From positions 62,001 to 126,000 of the forward strand of contig CAWFEX010000012.1 of the NCBI GenBank assembly GCA_963814955.1: DNA of 64,000 bases, given 5' to 3'. Position numbers and translations under genes: made by a program. The notes beneath the pieces were generated by a model. The model was given only the letters and a program-made list of their open reading frames with translations, did no database searches and was not told the DNA's origin. Source of the stretch: DATCJA01 sp963814955. GTDB lineage: Bacteria; Acidobacteriota; Vicinamibacteria; Vicinamibacterales; UBA2999. Below are positions 17,090 through 26,130 of this stretch, in pieces. Every line of letters begins with the position of its first letter. Position 1 is the first letter of the stretch.

Positions 17090-19786
17090 ATGCCCATCGG
17101 CCCCGGCAGTCGCCTCGGCCCCTATGAAGTCACCGCCCTGATTGGCGAGGGCGGCATGGGCAAGGTCTGGCGGGCGCATCACACGGGGCTCAAGCGGGAC
17201 GATGCCCTGAAGGTGCTGCCGGATGCCTTCGCGTCGGACCCTGACCGACTCGCTCGATTCCGGCGAGAAGCGCAGGTCCTCGCCTCGCTCAATCATCCGA
17301 ACATCGCCCACGTCCACGGCCTTGAGCAGTCGGACGGCGTGCAGGCGCTCGTCATGGAACTGGTCGAGGGGCCGACGCTGGCCGACCGCATCGCGCAGGG
17401 GCCGATTCCCGTCGATGAGGCGCTGCCGATCGCCAAGCAGATTGCCGAAGCCCTCGAAGCCGCACACGAACAGGGCATCATCCACCGCGACCTGAAGCCC
17501 GCGAACATCAAGCTGCGGCCCGACGGCACGGTGAAGGTGCTGGACTTCGGGCTGGCGAAGGCGCTCGAACCAGCATCAGCGGCGCAGCATGGACGCGACC
17601 GCATCGCCGACCATCACGTCACCCGCGATGATGACCGGCGTCGGCGTGTTGCTCGGCACCGCCGCTTACATGAGCCCGGAGCAGGCGCGTGGCAAGGCCG
17701 TGGACAAGCGGACGCGACATTTGGGCGTTCGGGTGCGTGCTCTACGAGATGCTCACCGGCCAGACGGGCATTTGGCGGCGAGGATGTCACGGACACACTG
17801 GCGGCTGTCGTCAGGGCGCGAGCCGGCATGGGACGCTCTGCCTGATGGTGTGTCGCCAAGCGTGCGGCCTGTTCCTGCGTCGATGCCTGCAGAAGAACCC
17901 GAAGCAACGACTTCACGACATTGCGGACATGCGATTGGCGCTTGAGGGTGCGTTCGAGACAGCAGCGGCTCACGGCGCACAGTCCGTGGCTGTCGCGCAG
18001 CCTGCTGTGGCGACGGCCGCTGGCGGTTGCGGGGGCCACTGCCATCGTCGCAATCCTCGTGACTGGCCTTGCTGCATGGAGCCTGTGGCCCACCGGTTGA
18101 GCCGCCAACGGTCAATCGGTTCGACTACGCCCTTCCCGAGGGACAGCAGTTCAGAACTTGGCCGGCCCGTCATGGCACTTTCACCTGATGGCCGTCACTT
18201 CGTTTACAACGCCACGGAGGGCCTTTACCTCCGCACGATGGGCGACCTTGAGGCCGGCTGATTCCAGGGACTGATGGGGACCTCACGAATCCGTTCTTCT
18301 CACCCGATGGGGAAGCCGTCGCATATTGCAGCAGGGGGAGTTGAAGCGCGTCAGTATCAGCGGTGGCGCTCCAGTGGTCATCTGTGCGACGCGACGAATC
18401 CGTTTGGCATGAGCTGGGGAGCGGACAACACGATTCTCTTCGGCCAACCCAAGGGCATCATGCGTGTGTCGGCCAATGGTGGCACGCCGGAACTCGTCAT
18501 CAAGGCCAAAGAGGGCGAACAGGTCGACGGTCCGCAGATGTTGCCTGATGGGGACTCCGTGTTGTTCAGCGTAACCACAGCCAACGGTGTCGACGCGCTG
18601 GGACGCAGGCGCAGATTGTTGTGCAGTCGCTTCGCACAGGCGAACGGAAGGTCGTCTTGCAAGGTGGGAGCGACGCACGCTATCGTGCCGACGGGACATC
18701 TCGTCTACGCGCTTAGAGAACGGACTGTTCGCGGTGGCGTTCGACGCAGACCGGCTGGAGGTCAAGGGGGGCGCGGTGTCCGTGGTCGACGAGGTCTTAC
18801 GGGCGACAACAGCAGCAGTCAGCTCGTCCACGGCGAATTACGGGGTGTCGGGGCGAGGGACGCTGGTCTACGTGACGGGTGGAAATGCGCTGCTCCGCCC
18901 GCGTAGCCTGGTTTGGGTTGACCGGGAGGGGCGCGAGGAACCGCTAACCGCGCCCCCGCGGAGCTACCTTTATCCCCGGCTGTCGCCGGATGGGACGCGC
19001 GTCGCGGTCAGTATTGGGGACCAGCAGGACGACATCTGGGTCTGGGACCTTGCTCGCAACACGCTCACACCCATTACCTTCAACCCTGGAGCAGACCAGT
19101 ATCCCGCTTGGACACCAGACGGCCGGCGGCTGCTGTTCGGCTCAACAGCCGTATTCTGGCAGGCAGCGGACGGCACCGGGTCGCCCGAACGGCTTGGCGA
19201 GGGTTCAAACCAATTTCCTTACTCGGTGTCACCCGATGGGAGCCGGGTCGTGTTGCGCGATGGAAATCCCCCGTATAACCTGGCGGTGCTCTCGCTCGGA
19301 GCCGACCGTCGGACGGAACCGCTGGTTCACACAGAGTTCCATGAGCTGAATGCCGAGATTTCCCCGGATGGTCGGTGGCTGGCCTACGAGTCCGATGAGT
19401 CGGGGCAGCGCGAGGTCTTCGTGCGACCGTTCCCCAACGTCGACGCGGGCCGATGGCTGGTATCGAATGGTGGCGGCACAAGGCCACTGTGGGCAAAGAA
19501 CGGTCAGGAACTGTTCTATCTGGCGATAGTCGGTGCGGACGCCGTCGTCATGAGCGTCCGCGTCGAACGTGGGGCGACGTGGACGGCAGGTTCACCCACG
19601 AAACTCTTCGCGGGGCGGTTCTTCTACAGCGAGACCGGGAGAGGCGAGGGGCGCACTTACGACGTGTCACTTGACAGTCGGCGGTTCTTGATGGTGAAGG
19701 ACAGCTCCAACGGCAATTCCTCGGCTCGCTTCATAATCGTCGAAAACTGGTTTGAAGAGCTGAAGCGCCGCGTGCCGGTGAACTGA
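17090..19786 (+). pseudogene. Ser/Thr kinase with TolB-like tail, frameshifted paralog inside element B
   Basis: Starts ATG 17090 (MPIGPGSRLGPYEV) with glycine loop GEGGMGKVW, HRDLKPAN and DFG in one frame. At about 17585 the frame shifts (GTAAYMSPEQARGK continues in another), again near 17710 (RDIWAFGCVLYEML), 17770 (AFGGEDVTDTLAAVV), 17830 (RRCLQKNPKQRLHDIADMR) and in the 18260-18700 region. From about 18700 to the stop at 19786 one frame encodes an intact propeller tail (LSPDGTRVAVS, ISPDGRWLAYESDESG, then VENWFEELKRR). The domain order is that of the kinase at 9762-12464. Usually such genes are chromosomal; here it is carried by an integrative element and now broken. Confidence 0.85.
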
Positions 19787-20315
19787 CCAACCAGGAGTCT
19801 TCTCCACCACCACCCAACATCTACGGTTCATGCGCTCTCTCGCCGTTAGCTGCTCAGATGCAGACCAGCTAATTCTCACGGCTGGCCAAATCGCATCCAT
19901 CCCATTGACATGTCGGACGTTGCGGCGAAACGGATTAGCGCACCGCTAACAGCTTCGGTGTGGTCGGCGAGGTTGTCAGCAAGCGGGAACAAAGCAGCGA
20001 GTAAACCGTGGGGCTCATATCCGTCACGCGACACGCAAGCGGTCAGTTGACGACCGGACCCGATTCACCTGCTGCGGTGCCGCACCGAATTGGCTGACAT
20101 CCTTCCCACTGACAACGCTTGACTCAATGAACTGGTGTAGTGCCAGTCGCTCGGCTACGTCCCTATAAACAAAGCCAACACCGTCGCCGGTCTACGAAGC
20201 GGGCATCAAGTGCGGGACCAAACCGATGTTTTTCACAGTTGTTTTACGCTTCATTGGACGGCAATTTCTACAAACGCGTGCGACCCGTCATTCTGAACCT
20301 CGCTGAAATACGTGA
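19787..20315. other. non-coding stretch between kinase relic and integrase 2
   Basis: About 530 bases with no frame of protein-like composition, no tRNA fragment and no repeat that I can match to other parts of the window. If element B is a fusion of two elements, the lost internal boundary would lie here. Confidence 0.5.
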
Positions 20316-21597
20316 CTCCTCTCAGTCCCTCACGATTGGCATTTCAACTTCAAGCCTCGCGGCGGGCGCGCGTGGCGGTTCAGCCTCGACGTCGAACTCG
20401 GACGCCGCCTGAAGAACAAGGAGGAGGCAAAGGCCGAAGCTGAGAACATCCGCATCGCAATCCGGGCGGGGACGTTTGTCCGGTCATCGGACCGGCAGCA
20501 AACAGCGGCACCGGCCACGACGCCGGACGTCATCACCCTAAAGGCATTCCTCGGGATTTACACTGAGCGCCGGACGCCGCCGCTCAGTGCCAACGACGCG
20601 GGGTGCCTGCGGCAGTTCGTCGGCTTTGGCGATGTGGGCACGAAGGCGATCCGCGCCATCACGGCGGATGACCTCGACGTGTTTTTCTCGCACCTATCGA
20701 CCAACGGGCGCGCGGCCAGCACGCGCAACAAATACGTGCAGGCAATCAAGGCCATGTTTCGGTGGGCGGTCAAGAAGGGCTACCTGTCGGGCGACCCCGT
20801 CGACGCCGAGACGATCAAGCGCGAGAAGCACGCTCAGCGGAATCGCCGGCTTGTGCCCGACGCTGTAAACGACAAGGGCAAGATCGAGCGCGATGGTGAG
20901 GAACGGCGCCTGCTGGCGGTCACCGGGCCGCACCTACAACGGCTGATCATTGCCGCGCTCGAAACCGGGATGCGCCGCGGCGAGCTTCTGAATCTTCAAT
21001 GGCGAGACGTAAATCTCGATCGAAAGGAGATCACCGTTCGCGCTGAGACTACGAAAACTCGCACCGGCCGCATACTGCCAGTGTCCTCGCGCTTGGCCGC
21101 TGTTCTTGAGATGGCCCGGACCTCGGTGCTGGCGTTTCTGAAAACAACGGAACCGCCGGACGGTCGCTCAGAGGACGAAACGGCGGCGCTGCTGGCTCGC
21201 TGTTACGTCTTCGGCGACGGTGCAGGGCTGAATCCAGAACGTCAAGCGCGCCTGGGAGACGGCCGTTCTCAAGGCGCACGGCTACATCCCAGAGTGGAGC
21301 CCAACGAACAGACTCACGGCAGCGTCTCGAGCCGCGGTCGACCTGATCGACCTGCACTTCCATGACCTTCGGCACGAAGCCGGAAGCCGGTTGCTTGAGG
21401 CGGGCTGGCCGCTGCACCACGTCCAGCACATGCTTGGACACGCAAACGTGTCTCAGACGAGCACGTATTTGAACGCGATGCGAATTGGCTTGCAGGACAG
21501 CATGAACCGGTTCGATAGCCAGCAGTCGAATGCCACGAGCGTCGCTGTGGGCAGAGTGGCGGCGTCAGATGTCACGAGCGAGGCGACTGTGAATTGA
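20316..21597 (+). pseudogene. tyrosine recombinase (integrase 2), frameshifted and lacking a start
   Basis: The reading frame opens after a stop at 20313 without an ATG, GTG or TTG before AWRFSLDVELGRRLKNKEEA, a typical integrase N-terminal arm. It continues through the SAM-like core-binding domain (ITADDLDVFFSHL) and Arg I (LETGMRRGELLNLQW). At about 21235 a single-base shift moves the rest (KRAWETAVLKAHGY, HDLRHEAGSRLLEAGW, HMLGHANVSQTSTYL with the Tyr) into another frame ending at 21597. Repairing that base restores a complete catalytic set. It points toward the tRNA-Val at 22480, and a homologous fragment lies in element A, so this family is the likely driver of tRNA-Val integration. Confidence 0.85.
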
Positions 21598-21608
21598 TCG
21601 GAACGGCG

Positions 21609-22364
21609 TCAACGATTTAGCGAGCGGCTCAGTTCGAACATTACGACACACGTCTGGAACACGACACGGCGAGCGTCTTCCCAGGTCACAGGTTCTCTTT
21701 CTCGTAGGCCGCCGTGCTCCTGTCGCTGGACTAAATCAGAGACGACTCCCCAGTAAGGGATGACCGCGTCGAGGAAAGCCGCTTCGGTATCACCGAGACG
21801 GCCTCGCGACTTGAGTATCGATCGTAACCGATCGACGGTTTTCTCGGGTTTGATCTGAGAAACGTCGATGTGATGTTGAACTGCAAGCGAACTGGCGAAT
21901 TCCTGCATCGCCTCTCGGCACAGGTGTCCGATCGTCGTCAGTTGCTCCGTCGACTCCGCACCCCACAGCGCCTTGCATGCTTGTTCCCACTTCGAATAAG
22001 CCACAGCGTGACTCAACTTAAACTCAGGTGCCGTTAGGAACCGCTGAATCGCGTCCTCAACAGTATTGACGGCCGGCGCCCTTTGTTTGATCTCCTGGTA
22101 ATGCTGAATGCCGCGTGGCATCACACTGAACACTGCGAGGATTCCCGAAAAAGTCCGCCGCAACATGCCATAACTCGCTAGCACTTCGGCGTCGCTCAGG
22201 CTTCCCGCAACAGACACGCCGCCCGCGTTCATATGAACAAACTGAGTCTGGGTATCTCCAAACTGGTCCATCGCAAAAAATCCACCGCGTTCTTCGGTCC
22301 GAACGCTCCTATGTGCCTCGACGAATTTGGCAAGGAGGTCTTCTTGCTCTGGCTCAAGCTGCAT
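21609..22364 (-). CDS. hypothetical protein, putative cargo of element B
   Basis: 251 residues from the ATG at 22364; a TTG at 22394 would add ten. It runs tail-to-tail with integrase 2. Mostly alpha-helical and soluble, with KFVEAHRSVRTEERGGFFAM near the N-terminus, TTIGHLCREAMQEFASSLA in the middle and WGVVSDLVQRQEHG then WEDARRVVFQTCVVMFE at the end. I recall similar C-terminal sequences in proteins of unknown function but cannot name a family. Being the only intact larger gene of element B and lying next to the att site, it is the best cargo candidate, for example for defence; no catalytic motif supports that. Confidence 0.7.
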   Translation of the reverse strand: MQLEPEQEDLLAKFVEAHRSVRTEERGGFFAMDQFGDTQTQFVHMNAGGVSVAGSLSDAEVLASYGMLRRTFSGILAVFSVMPRGIQHYQEIKQRAPAVNTVEDAIQRFLTAPEFKLSHAVAYSKWEQACKALWGAESTEQLTTIGHLCREAMQEFASSLAVQHHIDVSQIKPEKTVDRLRSILKSRGRLGDTEAAFLDAVIPYWGVVSDLVQRQEHGGLREREPVTWEDARRVVFQTCVVMFELSRSLNR

Positions 22365-22479
22365 GACTCTGCTCGCGTTGCAATCCCGTTGCAAACTCGA
22401 CGCAGGCCGACCCTCCGCCTTTTTGCAACGACGAATCGCCGACTGATCCGTAAGTCACTGATGAAACTGAAGGTTGAAG

Positions 22480-22554
22480 TGGTGGGCGCGGATGGAATCG
22501 AACCATCGACCCCCCGCGTGTGAAGCGGATGCTCTACCGCTGAGCCACGCGCCC
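22480..22554 (-). tRNA. tRNA-Val (CAC)
   Basis: The reverse complement folds as a full cloverleaf: acceptor GGGCGCG/CGCGCCC, D stem GCTC/GAGC, anticodon loop TTCACAC giving anticodon CAC, T stem GATGG/CCATC with loop TTCGATT, discriminator A and an encoded CCA. Its 3' half is duplicated at 14875 and 13037, making it the integration site of elements A and B. Confidence 0.97.
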
Positions 22555-22661
22555 AGAACTAGCGGAGTGAACCTCGGGGGTCTCGAGAGAATCGAGTCTA
22601 GCACAAGGGAATCTGCCGGCTGGGTCCCTCAAACGCCCGGCTGAAGCTGGGGACTACGCCA

Positions 22662-22720
22662 GGTCCGGCTGAAGCCGGACACTACGTACTCCAAGGTCCG
22701 GCTGAAGCCGGACACTACGT
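22662..22720. repeat. two direct copies of a GTCCGGCTGAAGCCGGAC palindrome
   Basis: Copies at 22662-22687 and 22695-22720 each contain GTCCGGCTGAAGCCGGAC followed by ACTACGTA; a weaker copy precedes them at about 22636. The same unit recurs near 63291 and, inverted, at 63339. It is a REP-like intergenic repeat; at this spot it also lies just past the upp stop and could act as a terminator. Confidence 0.8.
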
Positions 22721-22726
22721 ACGGCT

Positions 22727-23362
22727 CTAATCTGTCCCGTACAAGCGATCGCCGAAGTCGCCAAGTCCCGGCACGATGTACTTGTTCGGGTTCAGGTGAT
22801 CGTCGACCACGGGCGTATAGATCGGCACTTCGGGATGGTGGCGATCGACGAGCGCGACTCCCTCCGGCGCGGCGACGATGCAGATCATTCGAATCATCCG
22901 CGCACCAGCGGCCTTGATCAGATCGATTGCGGCAACGGCGCTTCCGCCGGTTGCGAGCATCGGATCGATCATCAGCACGTAGCTGCTCGAAAGATCTGAC
23001 GGCAGCTTCGAGTAGTACTTCGACGCAATCGCGGTTGCTTCATCGCGCTGCAGCCCGATATGTCCGACACGCGCCCTCGGCAGCAACTCGAGAACGGCGT
23101 CGAGCATCCCGAGCCCGGCTCGTAACACCGGAACCACGACAACATCCCCGCGGACGATACGGCCGTTCGCTGGCCCAAGCGGTGTGATGACGGTGTTCTC
23201 GGCCGATGGCACATCTCGCAGCGCCTCGGCAGCGAGCAGCACACTGATTCGATTGGCGGCCTGTCGAAACTCCGGCGGCTTCGTTTGCATATCTCGAAGC
23301 TCGTTGAGCGCGTCCTGAACAAGCGGGTGCTGCACGATGTGAAGCGGCACGGCACTTATCAT
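22727..23362 (-). CDS. upp: uracil phosphoribosyltransferase
   Basis: About 211 residues from MISAVPLHIVQHPLVQDAL, the usual family start; in-frame codons upstream to 23404 encode low-quality sequence. It converts uracil and PRPP to UMP in pyrimidine salvage. The PRPP-binding loop reads MIDPMLATGGSA and the C-terminal uracil-binding region GLGDFGDRLYGTD, both diagnostic of Upp. Length is standard. It stands alone, divergent from the amidohydrolase at 23440. Confidence 0.96.
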   Translation of the reverse strand: MISAVPLHIVQHPLVQDALNELRDMQTKPPEFRQAANRISVLLAAEALRDVPSAENTVITPLGPANGRIVRGDVVVVPVLRAGLGMLDAVLELLPRARVGHIGLQRDEATAIASKYYSKLPSDLSSSYVLMIDPMLATGGSAVAAIDLIKAAGARMIRMICIVAAPEGVALVDRHHPEVPIYTPVVDDHLNPNKYIVPGLGDFGDRLYGTD

Positions 23363-23382
23363 AGCCGGTGAGATCCCGGAAT

Positions 23383-23416
23383 CAAGGCACAAGGCACAAG
23401 GCACAAATCACAAGGC
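23383..23416. repeat. short tandem repeat of AAGGCAC
   Basis: Three to four near-copies of AAGGCACA lie in the region between the divergent upp and amidohydrolase genes. Repeats of this kind can vary in copy number; here they lie just upstream of the amidohydrolase start and might influence its expression. Confidence 0.6.
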
Positions 23417-23439
23417 CGGCAGAAGTAACATTGCTCGCG

Positions 23440-24846
23440 ATGAAACGTTCGATTGTCGTCGTCACCGCCGCCGCGTCGGTTGCCGGAGCGCTGACGCTCG
23501 TCTGGAGCCAGACGGGGCAGCGGGAAGTGTCACTCGTCGTAACTCACGGAACCGTGGTCACTATGGACCCCGGAAGGCGGACTATCGCCGACGGTGCTGT
23601 TGCCATCAATGGCACGGACATCCTCGCGGTCGATTCGTCCGAGGCGATCGAACGGCAATTCCGTGGCGCCGACACGATTGACGCATCCGGCCAGGTGGTG
23701 TTGCCCGGACTCATAAACACCCACACGCATGCGCCGATGGTGTTGTACCGCGGGCTCGCCGATGACGTTGCCTTGATGGAGTGGTTGACGAAATACATCT
23801 TTCCAGCGGAAGCGAAGACCGTGTCGCCGGAGTTTGTGCGCGTTGGCACCAGGCTGGCCGCGCTCGAGATGATTCAGTCAGGCACAACCGCCTACGCCGA
23901 CATGTATTACTTCGAAGAGGAAATCGCACGCGAAACGAAGGCGGCGGGACTGCGCGGCGTGCTCGGGCAGACGATTATCCAGTTTCCCGTCGCGGACGCG
24001 AAGACGCCGGCCGACGGGCTCGCGCGCGCCGAGCGGTTTATCCAGGAGTTCCGGAATGACGAGCTCATCACTCCCGCGGTGGCGCCTCATGCCATCTATA
24101 CGCTCGACGAAGCCACACTGACGGCCGCACGCGAGATGTCCAAAAAGTACGGCGTGCCAACGGTGATTCATCTCGCGGAGACACGCGACGAAACGAAGAT
24201 TGCGCAGGAACGTTTCAAAGCGTCGCCGGTTGGCTATCTGGACCGTCTGGGCTTCCTCGGCCCCGGCGTTCTGGTGGCCCACGCCGTCTGGGTGTCGGAA
24301 CCAGAAGCGCTCGTCCTGCGCACGCGCGGTGTCGGCGTGTCGCACAACCCGGAGAGCAACATGAAGCTTGCAAGTGGAACGGCCCCGGTTCCGGCCTATC
24401 TCAAGGCCGGTGTCGCCCTCGGTCTTGGCACCGACGGCGCCGCCAGCAATAACGACCTCGACATGTTCGACGCCATGCGCACCGCATCGCTCCTGCACAA
24501 GCTGCAGACCGGCGACCCGCAGGCGCTGAGTGCACAAACAGCGCTCGAGATGGCGACGATAGGCGGCGCGCGTGCGATGGGAATGGGCTCGCAGATCGGC
24601 TCACTCGAGCCGGGCAAGCGTGCGGACGTGATTGTCGTCGGCATGACAGCCGCCCGGCAGACGCCGATGTACAACCCGGTGTCGCACCTGGTTTACTCTT
24701 CGCGCGGCGACGACGTCCGCACGACGATCGTCAACGGCAAGGTCCTGATGCGGGATCGGAAAGTGACGACGCTGGACGAGGGGGCTGTGCTTGCGGAGGC
24801 CCGAAGCTGGGCGGTGAAGGTCAGAGGTGCGATCGGAGCACAGTAA
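23440..24846 (+). CDS. amidohydrolase, SAH/MTA deaminase-like, with signal peptide
   Basis: 468 residues from the ATG at 23440; in-frame codons before it arise from repeat sequence. MKRSIVVVTAAASVAGALT looks like a signal peptide or anchor, unusual because SAH/MTA deaminases are normally cytosolic. The TIM-barrel metal ligands are visible: HTHAP (HxH), VIHLAETRDE, VLVAHAVWV and LGTDGAASNNDLDMF. These sequences match the 5-methylthioadenosine/S-adenosylhomocysteine deaminase branch of the amidohydrolases (Mtad/TrzN-like). The likely chemistry is deamination of an adenosine-type base, but substrate breadth in this branch makes that provisional. Monocistronic. Confidence 0.85.
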   Translation: MKRSIVVVTAAASVAGALTLVWSQTGQREVSLVVTHGTVVTMDPGRRTIADGAVAINGTDILAVDSSEAIERQFRGADTIDASGQVVLPGLINTHTHAPMVLYRGLADDVALMEWLTKYIFPAEAKTVSPEFVRVGTRLAALEMIQSGTTAYADMYYFEEEIARETKAAGLRGVLGQTIIQFPVADAKTPADGLARAERFIQEFRNDELITPAVAPHAIYTLDEATLTAAREMSKKYGVPTVIHLAETRDETKIAQERFKASPVGYLDRLGFLGPGVLVAHAVWVSEPEALVLRTRGVGVSHNPESNMKLASGTAPVPAYLKAGVALGLGTDGAASNNDLDMFDAMRTASLLHKLQTGDPQALSAQTALEMATIGGARAMGMGSQIGSLEPGKRADVIVVGMTAARQTPMYNPVSHLVYSSRGDDVRTTIVNGKVLMRDRKVTTLDEGAVLAEARSWAVKVRGAIGAQ

Positions 24847-24898
24847 GGTCAAAGGTCAAAGGTCAAAGGTCAAAAGTCAAAAGTCAAAAGTCAAAGGT
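24846..24898. repeat. heptanucleotide tandem repeat AAGGTCA/AAAGTCA
   Basis: About seven tandem units, first three to four AAGGTCA then AAAGTCA variants, fill the space between the convergent amidohydrolase and hpt stops. It looks like a slippage-prone microsatellite. Confidence 0.85.
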
Positions 24899-24918
24899 AC
24901 GACCTGACAGGATCCCCG

Positions 24919-25458
24919 TTAATCGAGCACCGCGATGTACGGCAGATTCCGATACTGTTCCGCATAATCAAGTCCGTAGCCGACGACGAACCTGTCTTCG
25001 ATTTCGAAGCCGATGTAGTCGACTGTCGTTTCGACTTTGCGACGCGACGGTTTGCTCAGCAGGCACGCCGTGCGGAGATGACGCGGCGATCGCGCCAGGA
25101 GAATCTGCTGCATGTAGTTCAACGTCAGGCCCGTGTCCACGATATCCTCGACGATGACGACATCTCGTCCTTCGACACCGCTCTCGAGATCCTTGAGCAG
25201 CTGGACCTGACCCGATGACTTCGTGCTGGTCCCGTAGCTGGACACCGCGATGAAATCCATCGAGCACTTGCCGCGCATGGCCCGCGCGAGATCGGAAAGA
25301 AAGACGAAGGCGCCTTTCAGCACGCCGACGAGATGCACTCCGTCCGGATGATCGCGATCGATCTGCGCCGCGATCTCGCCGACGCGACGCTGGATGTCGT
25401 CCGATTCAATCAGGACCTTGAGCGGTTCTGAGTCGTGGCGGTCGTGTGTCTTGAGCAC
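24919..25458 (-). CDS. hpt: hypoxanthine phosphoribosyltransferase
   Basis: About 179 residues from the GTG at 25458 (VLKTHDRHDSEPLKVLI); a GTG at 25467 is an alternative. It salvages hypoxanthine and guanine with PRPP. Motifs: VLKGAFVFLSDLAR, the flexible-loop SYGTSTKSSGQ, the PRPP loop VIVEDIVDTGLT and the C-terminal GFEIEDRFVVGYGLDYAEQYRNLPYI, which is split across purine-binding and conserved ends and typical of bacterial Hpt. It is divergent from rpiB with only about 35 bases between starts, so the two share a promoter region. Confidence 0.95.
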   Translation of the reverse strand: MLKTHDRHDSEPLKVLIESDDIQRRVGEIAAQIDRDHPDGVHLVGVLKGAFVFLSDLARAMRGKCSMDFIAVSSYGTSTKSSGQVQLLKDLESGVEGRDVVIVEDIVDTGLTLNYMQQILLARSPRHLRTACLLSKPSRRKVETTVDYIGFEIEDRFVVGYGLDYAEQYRNLPYIAVLD

Positions 25459-25494
25459 GCGTCGCACGCGAGAGTAACATACGGTCCGCGCGCG

Positions 25495-26130
25495 ATGAAG
25501 CGTTTCCAGATGATTACCGAAGCCGATGCCCGAGTGCTCGAGTACGGCAGCACGGTGGCGCTTGTCGGCGGAGGACACGTCACACCGCTGGCGCTCGACA
25601 CATTGAAGGCGCGGCGAATCACGCTTGTGCGGGAAGGCGTGGACGTCGACGCTGACACGCTGGCGCCCCCGCGCGAGATTCGCACCATTGCCATCGGCGG
25701 CGATCACACATCGGTTGCGCTGAAAGCCGTACTGCGCGAACACCTGCGCCGCGGCGGAGTCGCCGTGCACGATCTGGGAACCGACACGAACGATCCGGTG
25801 GACTATCCCGACACCGCCGCTGCCGTCGCGCTCCATGTCGCACGGCGGGAGGCAGATGCCGGCGTGGTGATTGACGGCTCCGGGATCGGATCGACGATCG
25901 CCGCCAATAAAGTCCCTGGTGTACGCGCCGCCATGTGCATCAATCCGACGCTTGCGCGGTACGCGCGCGAGCATACCGGCGCCAACGTGCTCGCGCTCGG
26001 CTCGACGCTGGTGACACCAGCCGAGGCAGTGACGATCGTGGACACGTTCATGAGTACTCCGATGAGAGAAGCCCGTTACATTCGAAGGCTCGCCAAGATC
26101 CGTCATCTCGAGGACCGGCCGCTCAAATAA
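25495..26130 (+). CDS. rpiB: ribose-5-phosphate isomerase B with N-terminal extension
   Basis: 211 residues from the ATG at 25495. Residues from about 62 on are a complete RpiB/LacAB-type isomerase: IAIGGDHTSVALKAVL, HDLGTDTNDPVDYPDTA, DAGVVIDGSGIGSTIAANKVPG (the usual active-site CGTG position reads DGSG), CINPTLARYAREHTGANVLALG. It interconverts ribose-5- and ribulose-5-phosphate. The first ~60 residues (EADARVLEYGSTVALVGGGHVTPLA) are not part of standard RpiB. Immediately followed by deoC with no gap, so the two are co-translated. Confidence 0.9.
   Translation: MKRFQMITEADARVLEYGSTVALVGGGHVTPLALDTLKARRITLVREGVDVDADTLAPPREIRTIAIGGDHTSVALKAVLREHLRRGGVAVHDLGTDTNDPVDYPDTAAAVALHVARREADAGVVIDGSGIGSTIAANKVPGVRAAMCINPTLARYAREHTGANVLALGSTLVTPAEAVTIVDTFMSTPMREARYIRRLAKIRHLEDRPLK

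Larger units (their letters stand above)
14921..22479. mobile_element. tRNA-Val integrative element B (about 7.6 kb, composite)
   Basis: Flanked by perfect 46-bp direct repeats, 14875-14920 and the 3' half of the intact tRNA-Val. It contains two unrelated tyrosine recombinases, one near each end, a small winged-helix-like protein, a hypothetical protein, a frameshifted Ser/Thr kinase and a 251-residue unknown. Two integrases in one element suggest that two insertions fused and an internal att site was lost. Both integrases and the kinase carry frameshifts. Confidence 0.85.
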
